This document shows, in pieces, positions 7,489 through 15,076 of a stretch of 17,404 bases of DNA. Position 1 is the stretch's first letter, and the number at the start of each line of letters is the position of its first letter. The position numbers and the translations under genes were made by a program. The stretch comes from Thermotogae bacterium (GTDB taxonomy: Bacteria > Thermotogota > Thermotogae > B3-G13). The notes below the pieces were generated by a model. It ran no database searches. It worked only from the letters and a program-made list of their open reading frames with translations, and was not told the DNA's origin. Location of the stretch: the NCBI GenBank assembly GCA_015486095.1, contig WFSK01000202.1:1-17404 (forward strand). The letters are read 5' to 3'.

Positions 7489-7968
7489 TCTCTTCACATG
7501 TGGGATGAGCCCGCCGTCTTCGAGGATCGCGAGTAGGAATTTTGGTAATGCTGAAAAGTAAAATTTCCCTTCTTTGCAATGCAGTTCTCCTTTTTCAAAG
7601 TCTATCTCGATCTCTTCGCCATTCGATATCCTGTCCACTGCTTTTTCACACTGGATAACAGGTAAACCCTGGTTTATCGCATTCCTGAAGAATATCCTCG
7701 AGAATGACTTTGCTACCACTGCACTGACCCCTGCATATTTTATACAGGTTGCGGCCTGTTCTCTCGAACTTCCACAGCCGAAATTCTTCCCGGCAACGAT
7801 AATATCCCCTTTTTTCACATTCTTTGCAAAGGACGGATCGAGGTCTTCAAGCGCATGCCTTGCCATCTCTTCTGGGTTCGTTATGGTATACGTATATTTC
7901 CCCGGAAAGATAACGTCTGTATTGATATCATCGCCGTATTTCCAAACCCTTCCTCTGATCTCTTTCAT
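7456..7968 (-). CDS. leuD: Aconitase-family dehydratase small subunit (3-isopropylmalate type)
   Basis: This is the small (swivel-domain) subunit that pairs with the LeuC-type large subunit, isomerising 2- to 3-isopropylmalate in leucine synthesis or acting on a related substrate. Visible motifs are YGDDINTDVIFPGKY at 11-25, GKNFGCGSSREQA at 60-72, and AKSFSRIFFRNAINQGLPVI at 86-105. The substrate-selecting loop after the first motif reads YTYT. I recall YLRT or YLVY at this point in archaeal-type enzymes, so substrate choice cannot be set from it. No leuA or leuB is in the window. Homologues usually end soon after GGLIPHVK; here about 10 more residues (RSLFSHHLHIL) are encoded inside the region that is antisense to manC. 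Its ATG shares one base with the leuC stop (TAATG). Confidence 0.88.
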   Translation of the reverse strand: MKEIRGRVWKYGDDINTDVIFPGKYTYTITNPEEMARHALEDLDPSFAKNVKKGDIIVAGKNFGCGSSREQAATCIKYAGVSAVVAKSFSRIFFRNAINQGLPVIQCEKAVDRISNGEEIEIDFEKGELHCKEGKFYFSALPKFLLAILEDGGLIPHVKRSLFSHHLHIL

Positions 7969-9224
7969 TACAGATACCCCCTTGGATCGGTGATCTCTCC
8001 CGTAAGGGCTGAGGCTGCCACGGTGGCAGGGCTTGCTAAATATATGTATGCCTCTCTACATCCCATTCTTCCCTTGAAGTTCCTGTTTGCGGTACTCAAA
8101 CAGACTTCTCCCGGTGCGAGTACACCTTCATGGGCACCGAGACAAGGACCGCAACCGGGATTCAGCACGACGGCACCTGCCCTCACCAGATCCTCTATTA
8201 TTCCTTCCCGTATGGCCCCCAGGTATATCTCCATCGAAGCAGGGATGACGATTAATCTCACCGTTTTTGCTATCTTTTTGCCCTTCAGGATACTCGCTGC
8301 TATACGAAGGTCATCTAACCTCCCGTTTACACACGTTCCTATGAATGCCTGATCTATCTTCTTACCTTGGACTTCTTTGACCATCTTTACGTTGTCTACC
8401 GTATGTGGACAGGCTATTTGGGGTTCGAGGTCAGTAACATCGAAATCTATAATCCTTTCGTATTCCGCGTCTGGATCGGACTTCACTATTTCGTACTTTT
8501 CTTTCGTTCTCCTGGAAAGCCATTCCACAGTCTTTTCGTCTGGTTCGACGTAACCGATCTTCGCTCCCATCTCCACGGACATGTTGCACAGGGTCATTCT
8601 CTCCGAGATCTCCATATCCTTTACGGTTTCACCAGAATATTCTATAGCACGATAGAGAGCACCATCTGCACCGAGTGTACCGATGATGTGTAGGGCGAGA
8701 TCTTTGGCATAGACCCCCTTTTTAAACTTCCCTTTAACGTTTATCTTGATAGTCCTCGGACATCTGAACCATATCTCATCTGTTGCCCAGATAACCGCAG
8801 TCTCGCTCCTCCCTATACCAGTTGCGAATGCACCGAATGCACCATATGTCGTGGTGTGAGAATCGCTCCCTACGATAAGTTTTCCTGGGAGTACATAACC
8901 CTTTTCTGGAAGTACTTGATGGCATATACCCGTATTTATATCGTAAAAATTATGAATATCTTGCTCTCTCGTGAATTCTCTTATCCGCTTATGGTTAGCA
9001 GCATACTTCTCATTTGCCGCTGGTACACAGTGATCCAGGACTATTACAGGCTTGTTGGGTTTTAAAACTCGTTTTGCCCCGATCTCATTGAAGATTCCTA
9101 TTATCGCGGCGGTGTTATCGTGTGACATAACTACATCCGGCGATACTTCCACGATCTCATCGGGCTGAACAACCCTTTTTTTCGCCTTCGAAGCCAGTAT
9201 CTTTTGAGCAAACGTCATACCCAT
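7968..9224 (-). CDS. leuC: Aconitase-family dehydratase large subunit (3-isopropylmalate type)
   Basis: This 418-residue protein is the catalytic [4Fe-4S] subunit of a two-subunit isopropylmalate-type isomerase. HDNT is at 35-38, LDHCVPAA at 63-70, and VGSDSHTTTYGAFG at 118-131. The three cluster cysteines are C298 in GTCVNGR and C358 and C361 in NPGCGPCLG. GRMGCREAYIYLASP at 386-399 closes the substrate site. The length fits the archaeal/thermophile LeuC2-HacA-like branch, not the roughly 470-residue enterobacterial LeuC. That branch includes homoaconitase and 2,3-dimethylmalate dehydratase, so leucine synthesis is likely but not certain. It starts 3 bp after the HD gene stop and runs directly into leuD. 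Confidence 0.9.
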   Translation of the reverse strand: MGMTFAQKILASKAKKRVVQPDEIVEVSPDVVMSHDNTAAIIGIFNEIGAKRVLKPNKPVIVLDHCVPAANEKYAANHKRIREFTREQDIHNFYDINTGICHQVLPEKGYVLPGKLIVGSDSHTTTYGAFGAFATGIGRSETAVIWATDEIWFRCPRTIKINVKGKFKKGVYAKDLALHIIGTLGADGALYRAIEYSGETVKDMEISERMTLCNMSVEMGAKIGYVEPDEKTVEWLSRRTKEKYEIVKSDPDAEYERIIDFDVTDLEPQIACPHTVDNVKMVKEVQGKKIDQAFIGTCVNGRLDDLRIAASILKGKKIAKTVRLIVIPASMEIYLGAIREGIIEDLVRAGAVVLNPGCGPCLGAHEGVLAPGEVCLSTANRNFKGRMGCREAYIYLASPATVAASALTGEITDPRGYL

Positions 9225-9227
9225 GTC

Positions 9228-9764
9228 TCATCTCTCCCTAAAGGGTTCGAAGTTCATAAAGTCCACATGGTGTAGTATCACTGCCTCTGGAGTCCTTCTG
9301 ATCATATCTCCTTCCTTCGAGTGGGTGGCAATTATATGGAGGACTTCATCTGGGATACCTTCTCCATAGCATATTCCTACACCGGAAAATGGATGTCTGA
9401 GTAGCTTACCAGATTTGCTCTTGACAAACCTTCCGTTTTCTTCTTCATATTCGAGCAGTTTACCCACATCGTGGAGCAAGGCTCCAGCAATGAGATGATC
9501 CCTGTTGATCTTTATTCTTCTTCCATAGATGTCTCTGAATTCTTCTTCTACCGCCATACACATCCTCGTTACACTGCGTGTATGTTCTACTAAGCTTATA
9601 TGACACTGTGGGATGAGTAGGGTAAAAGGCATCTTCTTCAGGTTGTCTGGTGACCATCCTCCGGCTTTCATAGCCTTCTCCCAGACGTTTAACACCTTTT
9701 CTCTCAATTCTGTGTCTTCAATAAATGTGAACTCCGGTATGAGTTTTAAGATCTCTTCTCTCAC
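9228..9764 (-). CDS. HD-domain metal-dependent phosphohydrolase
   Basis: This 178-residue protein carries a complete HD-superfamily metal site: H61 in LVEHTRS, H98-D99 in LLHDVGK, H148 in ATHSKEG, and D168 in HHVDFM. H124 in LRHPFSG is an additional conserved-looking histidine. HD proteins of this size hydrolyse phosphate esters of nucleotides or other small molecules; I cannot set the substrate. A short N-terminal helix precedes the domain, and there is no signal peptide or membrane segment, so it is cytosolic. It lies 3 bp from both wecG/tagA upstream and leuC downstream, so it must share their transcript. A housekeeping or metabolite-repair role beside leuCD is possible but not shown. The domain is sure; the function is unknown. 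Confidence 0.82.
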   Translation of the reverse strand: MREEILKLIPEFTFIEDTELREKVLNVWEKAMKAGGWSPDNLKKMPFTLLIPQCHISLVEHTRSVTRMCMAVEEEFRDIYGRRIKINRDHLIAGALLHDVGKLLEYEEENGRFVKSKSGKLLRHPFSGVGICYGEGIPDEVLHIIATHSKEGDMIRRTPEAVILHHVDFMNFEPFRER

Positions 9765-9767
9765 AAT

Positions 9768-10532
9768 CTACACTTCCCTTCTTATCTTCCGTTTTATCAT
9801 GGTGAGTGGAGTCAAATACACCAAGAATTTGAGGAGTTTTTTCAGATATCTTAATCTTCGTATGGGTTGTCTCGATATCCTGTAAAGCCATTCCATCTTC
9901 ATATCTATCATCATCTTCGGGGCTCGCTTCATCCTCTTTGCCCATACGTCCAATGCCCCACCTATCCCTATAAATGCTCTGCAGTTTATCTTTTCCATGT
10001 TCGTCGATATCCATTTTTCCTGCTTCGGTGTACCCATTCCAACGAAGAGCAACAGTGCTCCGCTATCGTTTATATCCCTTATGACCTCTTCCTCTTCTGC
10101 CTTCGAGAAATAACCATCTCTTGTACCTACTACATTTAATCCCCGATATCTTTTCTTCAATTCCTCAGCTGCTCCTTTCGCTACCCCCTTTTCCCCACCC
10201 AATAAGAAGATAGCCCATCTCCTCCTTTCACTCTCTTCGACCAGTTTCTCTGCAAACTCTATACCTGCGATCTTCTTTACCCTTTCTCCAAACAAAAATC
10301 TCTTCGCCAGGATCACGCCTTCTCCATCGGGTAGGATTATATCTGCACTCTCTATATATCTTTTAAAATCCTCATCTTCAACGGTCATCATGAGCATAAC
10401 AGTGTTCAACGTTACTATGAAGGTCTTCTTTCCATTCACGATCCGGCTGATAACCTTCGAGAGAATATCCCTTTCTTCTTCTACGGATACGAGTTCCAGC
10501 ACCTTCAAGAGTGTGTTTGACGTATATCTCAT
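9768..10532 (-). CDS. WecG/TagA/CpsF-family glycosyltransferase
   Basis: This 254-residue protein belongs to the GT26 family, typified by TagA (UDP-ManNAc to undecaprenyl-PP-GlcNAc, in wall teichoic acid) and WecG (UDP-ManNAcA, in enterobacterial common antigen). Conserved parts are TLNT at 41-44, ILPDGEGV at 66-73 with the putative catalytic base D69, and FLLGGEKGVA near 109-118. GMGTPKQEKW is at 165-174, IGIGGALDVWAK at 188-199, and EWLYRI at 214-219. The basic C-terminal tail (about 220-254), with a hydrophobic stretch LLKFLVYLT, resembles the appendage that docks TagA to membrane. It acts at the inner face of the membrane on lipid-linked sugar. The ATG overlaps the TPR gene stop (ATGA). 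The exact donor cannot be told; the rfb and manC genes supply sugars for related glycans. Confidence 0.88.
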   Translation of the reverse strand: MRYTSNTLLKVLELVSVEEERDILSKVISRIVNGKKTFIVTLNTVMLMMTVEDEDFKRYIESADIILPDGEGVILAKRFLFGERVKKIAGIEFAEKLVEESERRRWAIFLLGGEKGVAKGAAEELKKRYRGLNVVGTRDGYFSKAEEEEVIRDINDSGALLLFVGMGTPKQEKWISTNMEKINCRAFIGIGGALDVWAKRMKRAPKMMIDMKMEWLYRISRQPIRRLRYLKKLLKFLVYLTPLTMIKRKIRREV

Positions 10533-12457
10533 CTTATACTGTATATCTTCTTGAACGTCTCGAGGATGATATCATCCATGTACAATCCTTCATTAGGATT
10601 TGGGTTTCTCGATCTTATCATGAAATAGATGACACTCTTGATGTCTTCGTTCAGTTCTTCAGCCCTGCTATTCACGATTTCGATATACTCTTCATCTTCT
10701 CTTTCAGGATGTGAACAGATATCGAACGATGTGAGGAAGAGCATATCGACATTCGGCTTCTTCACAAGGGCATCTATCTTCTCTTCAAAACTCATCTTCT
10801 CTACATCGCTTGCCTTTCGTCCAAGCTGCCAGTTAAACTCGCTGATCTCTCTTACCAGGTCATACTTGAATTCATCCATCTCTTCCATACTGTACATAAA
10901 TAGCTCCCTTATTAAGATACCAAGACCGATGTTCGCTGCTATCGCCCTCAGATTGCGGTGGGTCAACAGGGTAGAACCAGTGATCATTCTTTTCAAGACA
11001 AAAGGATCTCGATGATAAAGGATGGATATGGCGAGTGTTCTCATCGCAACCTCGGGATCGAGCTTATCGTCTGGGTGTACATACCAATCCTTGAGAGTGT
11101 TTAGGTCTTTAGAACCCTTTATTGAAGAATTCAATCTCAGGAAATCTATCTGATTATCTTCCCTTAAGTTTTGTAATATGTTAGTTATTGCCTTTCTGAT
11201 CCCGTACGTATGGGGTGAATTCAACGCGTATGCCAGGATCGAGCTGAATTTACTAAGATAACCGTTTATATAGTCTTCGTAATTTTGTTTTATGTGCTGT
11301 GCTTCGTAGAGATATTCCTCCATCTCCTGAGGTAAGTCTGCTATCGAATCGAGACTCAACACGAGGTTGTCTACATCGAATCGTTCTTCGTACATATCGT
11401 ATATGTTATTTATCATCTTTTCTTTTTCGTTCAGCTCTCCGAGCCTGAGATAATACTCTTTTGCGATATTGACCATATTAAGGGATCTGTAAAGATTAGC
11501 GGTATTCAATACGAGTGTGGCATCGTTGGGAGCACTATCCAATCCCCGCAAAAAGGTATCCAGAGCAGTCTCATAAAGGCCTAATTTCTGGTATATCAAT
11601 CCCAATTCGTTGTAAACGAAAGGAAGGTCAACATGCAGTTCATCTATGACGTATTTTAACATCCATATCGCTTTATCTATCCTTCCGATCTTATCGTAAG
11701 AGTATGCGGCGTTGTAATAAAGGCTCCACTCATCCTTTTTCACCTGCATGCCCTTCTCGAACCACTCTATCGCTCGCTTAAATCTCTGCTGGATGTTGTT
11801 CCCAACACCGAGTCTTATATACGGTTCTACCATATTCGCATCCAACTCACTGACCCGTTTGTACATCTCCTCTGCCTTGTCAAATCGTCTCATGGACATA
11901 TACGCATCGCCTGCCTTGAGATAGGAGAGCGAGAACTGTGGTTCGATCTCCATACAGGCTTTATAATAATTCAAGGCATCTTCGTATTCACCACTTTCCA
12001 AGAGAATGTTTGCGAGCTCGAAGTTAGCCAACAGATCAGAGGGCGCTTTCTGGAGAGATATCCTCAATTCCCTTTCTGCAGATGCCAGATCTCCATGCAT
12101 TTTTGCAATAAGCCCTTTGAAGAAGGAATATCTGTGGTCTTCCTTTTCCATTACCTTTCCTGCCTTTTCGAGATATACCCTTGCCGTCTCCGGAGACTTC
12201 TCTCTTATGGCTTCTTTTACCTTCTCTAAGTACGCGGAGATGAGATAAGAACGATAATATTCATCCTCTGGTGTGATCTTCAATTGGCTTTCCAAACCCC
12301 GAACGACAACCTCGAGAGGGATCTTATCTTCATTCATAACCTTCAGCATATCCTCTGCCCTCACGGGGAGTTTCAAAGGAAGGTTATGCCTCTTGGCTAC
12401 CTCAGGTTTAAGAGATAGATATACCAATGCCACGTAATCTTCTTGCTTTTTGTCCAT
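10529..12457 (-). CDS. TPR-repeat protein with an unassigned C-terminal domain
   Basis: This is a large cytosolic protein (642 residues from the ATG at 12457) with no signal peptide or membrane helix. Residues of about 85 to 375 hold some eight tetratricopeptide repeats, each a 34-residue helix pair. Examples are the stretches around LANFELANILLESGEYEDAL, VYNELGLIYQKLGLYETAL and LVLNTANLYRSL. TPR arrays bind partner proteins. The last 250 residues are helical, charged and contain no motif I recognise. I chose the ATG at 12457 because AGAAGG lies 8 bases before it; the in-frame GTG at 12478 would add seven Lys-rich residues but has AGG only directly beside it. It heads a tightly packed run with wecG/tagA, the HD gene and leuCD. 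The repeats are clear, the role unknown; scaffolding of glycan assembly is only a guess from the neighbour. Confidence 0.8.
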   Translation of the reverse strand: MDKKQEDYVALVYLSLKPEVAKRHNLPLKLPVRAEDMLKVMNEDKIPLEVVVRGLESQLKITPEDEYYRSYLISAYLEKVKEAIREKSPETARVYLEKAGKVMEKEDHRYSFFKGLIAKMHGDLASAERELRISLQKAPSDLLANFELANILLESGEYEDALNYYKACMEIEPQFSLSYLKAGDAYMSMRRFDKAEEMYKRVSELDANMVEPYIRLGVGNNIQQRFKRAIEWFEKGMQVKKDEWSLYYNAAYSYDKIGRIDKAIWMLKYVIDELHVDLPFVYNELGLIYQKLGLYETALDTFLRGLDSAPNDATLVLNTANLYRSLNMVNIAKEYYLRLGELNEKEKMINNIYDMYEERFDVDNLVLSLDSIADLPQEMEEYLYEAQHIKQNYEDYINGYLSKFSSILAYALNSPHTYGIRKAITNILQNLREDNQIDFLRLNSSIKGSKDLNTLKDWYVHPDDKLDPEVAMRTLAISILYHRDPFVLKRMITGSTLLTHRNLRAIAANIGLGILIRELFMYSMEEMDEFKYDLVREISEFNWQLGRKASDVEKMSFEEKIDALVKKPNVDMLFLTSFDICSHPEREDEEYIEIVNSRAEELNEDIKSVIYFMIRSRNPNPNEGLYMDDIILETFKKIYSIR

Positions 12458-12478
12458 CTTGTCTGCCTTCTTTTTCAC

Positions 12479-12677
12479 CTAATATCGTTTTCTTGTCCCC
12501 ACATTTTCATCTTCATTATACATTTTATCATACCCCTAAATCCAAAAATTCCTGTATTGAAAATTGGATATCATCTTGGTACTCTGCCACGGTTGCCATA
12601 TAAGTCACGAATAAAGGTAACATAATATAGAGCAAAGCATACCCTGTCTCAAGGGTATTGAAAGTGTAAATGAGTAC
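12479..12677. other. Upstream region of the TPR gene, up to the repeat
   Basis: This AT-rich stretch lies between the TPR gene and the first palindromic repeat copy. It contains minus-strand -10 candidates and one short hairpin (12639-12658, 7-bp arms ATACCCT/AGGGTAT around 6 bases). The hairpin has no U-run on either side, so it is not a convincing terminator. No gene is seen. Confidence 0.5.
12515..12545 (-). promoter_or_regulatory. Candidate promoter for the TPR-wecG-HD-leuCD run
   Basis: The minus strand has a perfect TATAAT (12520-12515), with TTGGAT (12545-12540) 19 bp upstream. A second, overlapping option is the extended -10 TGATAAAAT at 12530-12522. Either would start transcription 50-65 bases before the ATG. 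The -10 boxes are good, but the -35 is weak and its spacing long. Confidence 0.45.
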
Positions 12678-12772
12678 GAGCAACGTGTTCGTTCACATTA
12701 ACGATGCACACCACTAAACTCTATGAGGTAGAGGACATATCTTGATGTGCGAGTGTTGTGAACGGTTGCGAA
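12678..12772 (+). repeat. Repeat module A, copy 1
   Basis: This 95-bp module matches 17193-17286 at about 85 of 95 positions, with one single-base gap. It is itself an imperfect inverted repeat: its left part (from GAGCAAC through GATGCACACC) pairs with its right part (GATGTGC through GTTGC) in short blocks GCAAC/GTTGC, GTTCAC/GTGAAC and GCACA/TGTGC. No open frame runs through both copies. Confidence 0.85.
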
Positions 12773-12964
12773 ACAAATCTATCGTTGTTTCGAGGCGAAT
12801 GTGAGTGTATCTTATGCTTGATTCGGTTGGTTTTGCATCGGATCGCATCGAGCATCCATCCTGTATGCCGATGCTTTCGAAACCTCCTGTTCCTCACCGC
12901 TGCAAAACTCAACCTCATCTTCGCATACACTCACAACAGCCTCTCAACAACGATAGCGATTTGT
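12773..12964. repeat. 192-bp imperfect palindrome inside repeat copy 1
   Basis: The outer arms 12773-12810 and 12925-12964 are inverted repeats of about 38-40 bp, sharing blocks such as CTATCGTTGTT and GTGAGTGTAT. A second inner pair lies near 12824-12841 and 12898-12914 (GGTT.GTTTTGCA.CGG). The centre, about 12842-12900, is an inverted copy of module B. The other repeat copy has only about 23 unrelated bases at this place. Confidence 0.8.
12842..12900 (-). repeat. Inverted, diverged copy of module B
   Basis: The reverse complement of this stretch aligns with module B from GCGAGAAACAGGATG to CTCGATGC, with scattered changes. It keeps the central hairpin (GCATCGGCAT pairing with ATGCTCGATGC), although the loop sequence differs. 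It occupies the centre of the 192-bp palindrome. Confidence 0.75.
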
Positions 12965-12983
12965 TGAGAAAGAAATAGTGGAA

Positions 12984-13053
12984 GCGAGAAACAGGATGTT
13001 TTGAGTGCATCGGCATTTACGGATGAATGCTCGATGCTGACCAATATGCTACC
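12984..13053 (+). repeat. Repeat module B, copy 1
   Basis: This 70-bp module matches 17309-17378 at 68 of 70 positions. It contains a central hairpin, GCATCGGCAT(T) with (G)AATGCTCGATGC. The right outer arm CCAATATGCTACC is present (13041-13053), but the matching left arm seen in copy 2 is missing here because the sequence before the module differs. Confidence 0.88.
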
Positions 13054-13062
13054 GACGGAAGC

Positions 13063-13114
13063 GAGCAACATGTCCGTTCACACTAACGACGCACATCGAG
13101 ATATACTTCCTACC
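13063..13114 (-). repeat. Half of module A, inverted, closing repeat copy 1
   Basis: The reverse complement of this 52-bp stretch aligns with the second half of module A, from GGTAGGA through ATATCTCGATGTGC to GTGAACG and GTTGC. Because A is palindromic, it also looks like the first half of A read directly. The same sequence starts after B in copy 2 (from about 17388) but is cut by the window edge. Confidence 0.7.
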
Positions 13115-13185
13115 GAATCGTTGAAGGAGAGAAAAAAGTCTTGTTTAGATTTTCATCGACACAATTTGACATAGAGCCCTGAAAC

Positions 13186-13215
13186 TTGGTAATGACAAAA
13201 CGAATGAGTTATAAT
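13186..13215 (+). promoter_or_regulatory. Promoter of the membrane-protein gene; transcript likely leaderless
   Basis: TTGGTA (13186-13191, 4 of 6 matches to TTGACA), an 18-bp spacer, and a perfect TATAAT (13210-13215). The start codon at 13223 lies 7 bases after the -10 box, at the expected transcription start. No Shine-Dalgarno precedes the ATG. A separate perfect TTGACA at 13166-13171 has only a poor -10 (GGTAAT) 17 bp downstream. Confidence 0.55.
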
Positions 13216-13222
13216 CATCTTT

Positions 13223-13858
13223 ATGAAGCAGATAAATCTGAATTCTTTTCTAATAGGTATAGTTTTGATATCGCTCGGTGTTCTTTTGATGTTTACAGCC
13301 GTTGCAGGCCTTTCCTTTTCGATAACCAGTCTTCTATTATTCTTATTCTTCGTATTACTAACACTCATATTGTATAGAATTTATCTATTCACGAGAATTC
13401 CTTATATGCTTATAATAGTGGGATCTTCGCTTTCCATCGTCATTATAACATTTATGGGAATTTTCATCCATTACTATTATCTCTGGCCTTTGTTTCTCCT
13501 CTCCCCTGCAATAGGTTTAACGATGGCATATAAAGGGAAATCAAAATGGGATAAAACACTCTTCATCCCTATCTCCATGCTAATCGGGATGACGATAACG
13601 TTTTACGTATGCATCGCTTTCGGATGGTGGATGATGAAATATATATGGCCTACATTCGTGTTATGGCTTGCAATAGGTGTGCATAAATCTTCCATATCTC
13701 TTAACAGTAGTTTGACGAAAAGAACGAGCTATATTCTTTACACCCTTTTCGTCTTTTTAGAGCTCTCAGCAATAGGTATGCTTTTTAAGGTTTTATGGGG
13801 GATAGTGTTGATAGCTCTGGGAAGCCTTTTGATATATAAAACCAAGAGAAAAAGATAA
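13223..13858 (+). CDS. Small multi-pass membrane protein, function unknown
   Basis: This 211-residue protein is almost entirely hydrophobic, with about six or seven membrane segments: roughly 9-30, 34-56, 60-84, 88-104, 113-135, 138-152, and a long hydrophobic end at 171-205. Short basic turns separate them, and the tail is KTKRKR. The segment order and the phrase YLWPLFLL recall LiaF-type/DUF5668 membrane modules, but the match is weak. There is no Shine-Dalgarno before the ATG, and the -10 box is so close that the mRNA is probably leaderless. Its TAA touches the next gene's GTG, so it is cotranscribed with the MFS transporter. It starts 108 bp after repeat copy 1. I do not assign a function. 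Confidence 0.75.
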   Translation: MKQINLNSFLIGIVLISLGVLLMFTAVAGLSFSITSLLLFLFFVLLTLILYRIYLFTRIPYMLIIVGSSLSIVIITFMGIFIHYYYLWPLFLLSPAIGLTMAYKGKSKWDKTLFIPISMLIGMTITFYVCIAFGWWMMKYIWPTFVLWLAIGVHKSSISLNSSLTKRTSYILYTLFVFLELSAIGMLFKVLWGIVLIALGSLLIYKTKRKR

Positions 13859-15076
13859 GTGAGCATGACGAGAAAATTAAAAGATAACGAGTTAAATATA
13901 GGAGCCTTTTTCAATTTCGCAGCACTTTTTTCCATTGGTATGCTGGTGCAGATATATCTGAAGACGTTAAACGCCTCGCTTTTTTATATAAGCCTTGCCT
14001 CTATGCTCTACGCTTTGTCAAGAACTTTATTCCAACCGATATGGGGCACTGTATCAGATTTACTTGGTAAACGAAAGCCTTTTCTCCTACTCTCTCTGAT
14101 CTTCACCACGTTGATGATCCCGATGTTCTCACTGGCAAAAACACCACAAGAGGTACTCGTATTGAGGTTTTTATTAGGCGTATTCATGAGTGCATTCGGT
14201 CCTTCTGCTCTTGCCCATGTAGTAGAAAATAGGAGAGAAACCACAACTGGCAGAGCATTATCTTACTTCAATGCCTCCTCATCCGCTGGTGAGATGGGAG
14301 GAAGAATAATCGCTGGAACACTAACGTTCTTTTTGCCGATAAGATATATTTTTTTCTTCTTAACTACCTTATCCGTTATTGCCTTATATTTTATAAACAA
14401 AGTAAAAGAAAATGTAGAAATAAACAAAGGGATTCCCAAATTTAAAGATATCATAATAGGAATCAAGGGTAGACTGATATTATGGGAGGGAACTAATAAA
14501 GATATTATGAAGAAAAATGGACTCATGTTCGTATATCTGGGTTCTTTCTTGAGACAGAGTGGTATAACAGGTTTTTTCTCTCTTGTATACGTCTACATGG
14601 TCTATCAATTAAATGTATCGCCAGGGATGTCAGGGTTTGTATCTGCTGCAAACCCTTTTACTCAGATATTTTCGATGATCGTATTCGGTAGATTAGTAGA
14701 TGTTATCGGAAGGAAAACGGTATTCATGATAGGAGTCATCTTATCGAGTTTGGTACCTCTGCTCTTCGCCCTCTCCAATGGTATCTTTATGCTACTCATG
14801 GCTAACATAACACTTGGAGTAGCTTTCGGTGCGTTCCTCTCTGGCACCACAACATTCGTTAGTGATGTAGCACCATATGATATGAAAGCTGAATTGATGG
14901 GCTTATTGAATATGAGCAGATCCTTAGGTGGAATAGTAGGTCCGCTGATAGCGGGAATAATAGCCAACGAGTTCGGGTATCTACCCATGTTTATATCTAT
15001 GTCACTCATAATAGTCGTTGCTTTGATATCCTTCACCTTTTCCAAAGAAACATTAAGATTTAAAATACAAAGTTAG
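13859..15076 (+). CDS. Major facilitator superfamily transporter
   Basis: This 405-residue MFS protein has about 12 predicted membrane helices in two six-helix halves. The loop-2/3 signature is GTVSDLLGKRKP at 63-74, and its repeat in the second half is GRLVDVIGRK at 277-286. The charged central loop lies at about 180-220. The profile resembles drug/efflux-type MFS proteins, but the substrate cannot be inferred. The start could be the GTG at 13859, which directly follows the previous stop, or the ATG two codons later; neither has a good ribosome site, which suggests translational coupling to the membrane-protein gene. Its 3' end overlaps that of purA by 4 bp on the opposite strand, with no terminator between them. 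Confidence 0.85.
   Translation: MSMTRKLKDNELNIGAFFNFAALFSIGMLVQIYLKTLNASLFYISLASMLYALSRTLFQPIWGTVSDLLGKRKPFLLLSLIFTTLMIPMFSLAKTPQEVLVLRFLLGVFMSAFGPSALAHVVENRRETTTGRALSYFNASSSAGEMGGRIIAGTLTFFLPIRYIFFFLTTLSVIALYFINKVKENVEINKGIPKFKDIIIGIKGRLILWEGTNKDIMKKNGLMFVYLGSFLRQSGITGFFSLVYVYMVYQLNVSPGMSGFVSAANPFTQIFSMIVFGRLVDVIGRKTVFMIGVILSSLVPLLFALSNGIFMLLMANITLGVAFGAFLSGTTTFVSDVAPYDMKAELMGLLNMSRSLGGIVGPLIAGIIANEFGYLPMFISMSLIIVVALISFTFSKETLRFKIQS

Noticed and set aside
7855..8352. 165-codon open frame on the plus strand across the leuC/leuD junction
   Set aside because: It is antisense to two clear genes and resembles no protein.
12639..12658. Hairpin as an intrinsic terminator
   Set aside because: The 7-bp stem is real, but no U-run follows on either strand.
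12721..12967. Two overlapping small open frames inside repeat copy 1
   Set aside because: They run through palindromic arms, and neither frame is kept in copy 2.
12678..13114. CRISPR array
   Set aside because: The repeated pieces are long, palindromic and not regularly spaced with unique spacers, and no cas gene is present.
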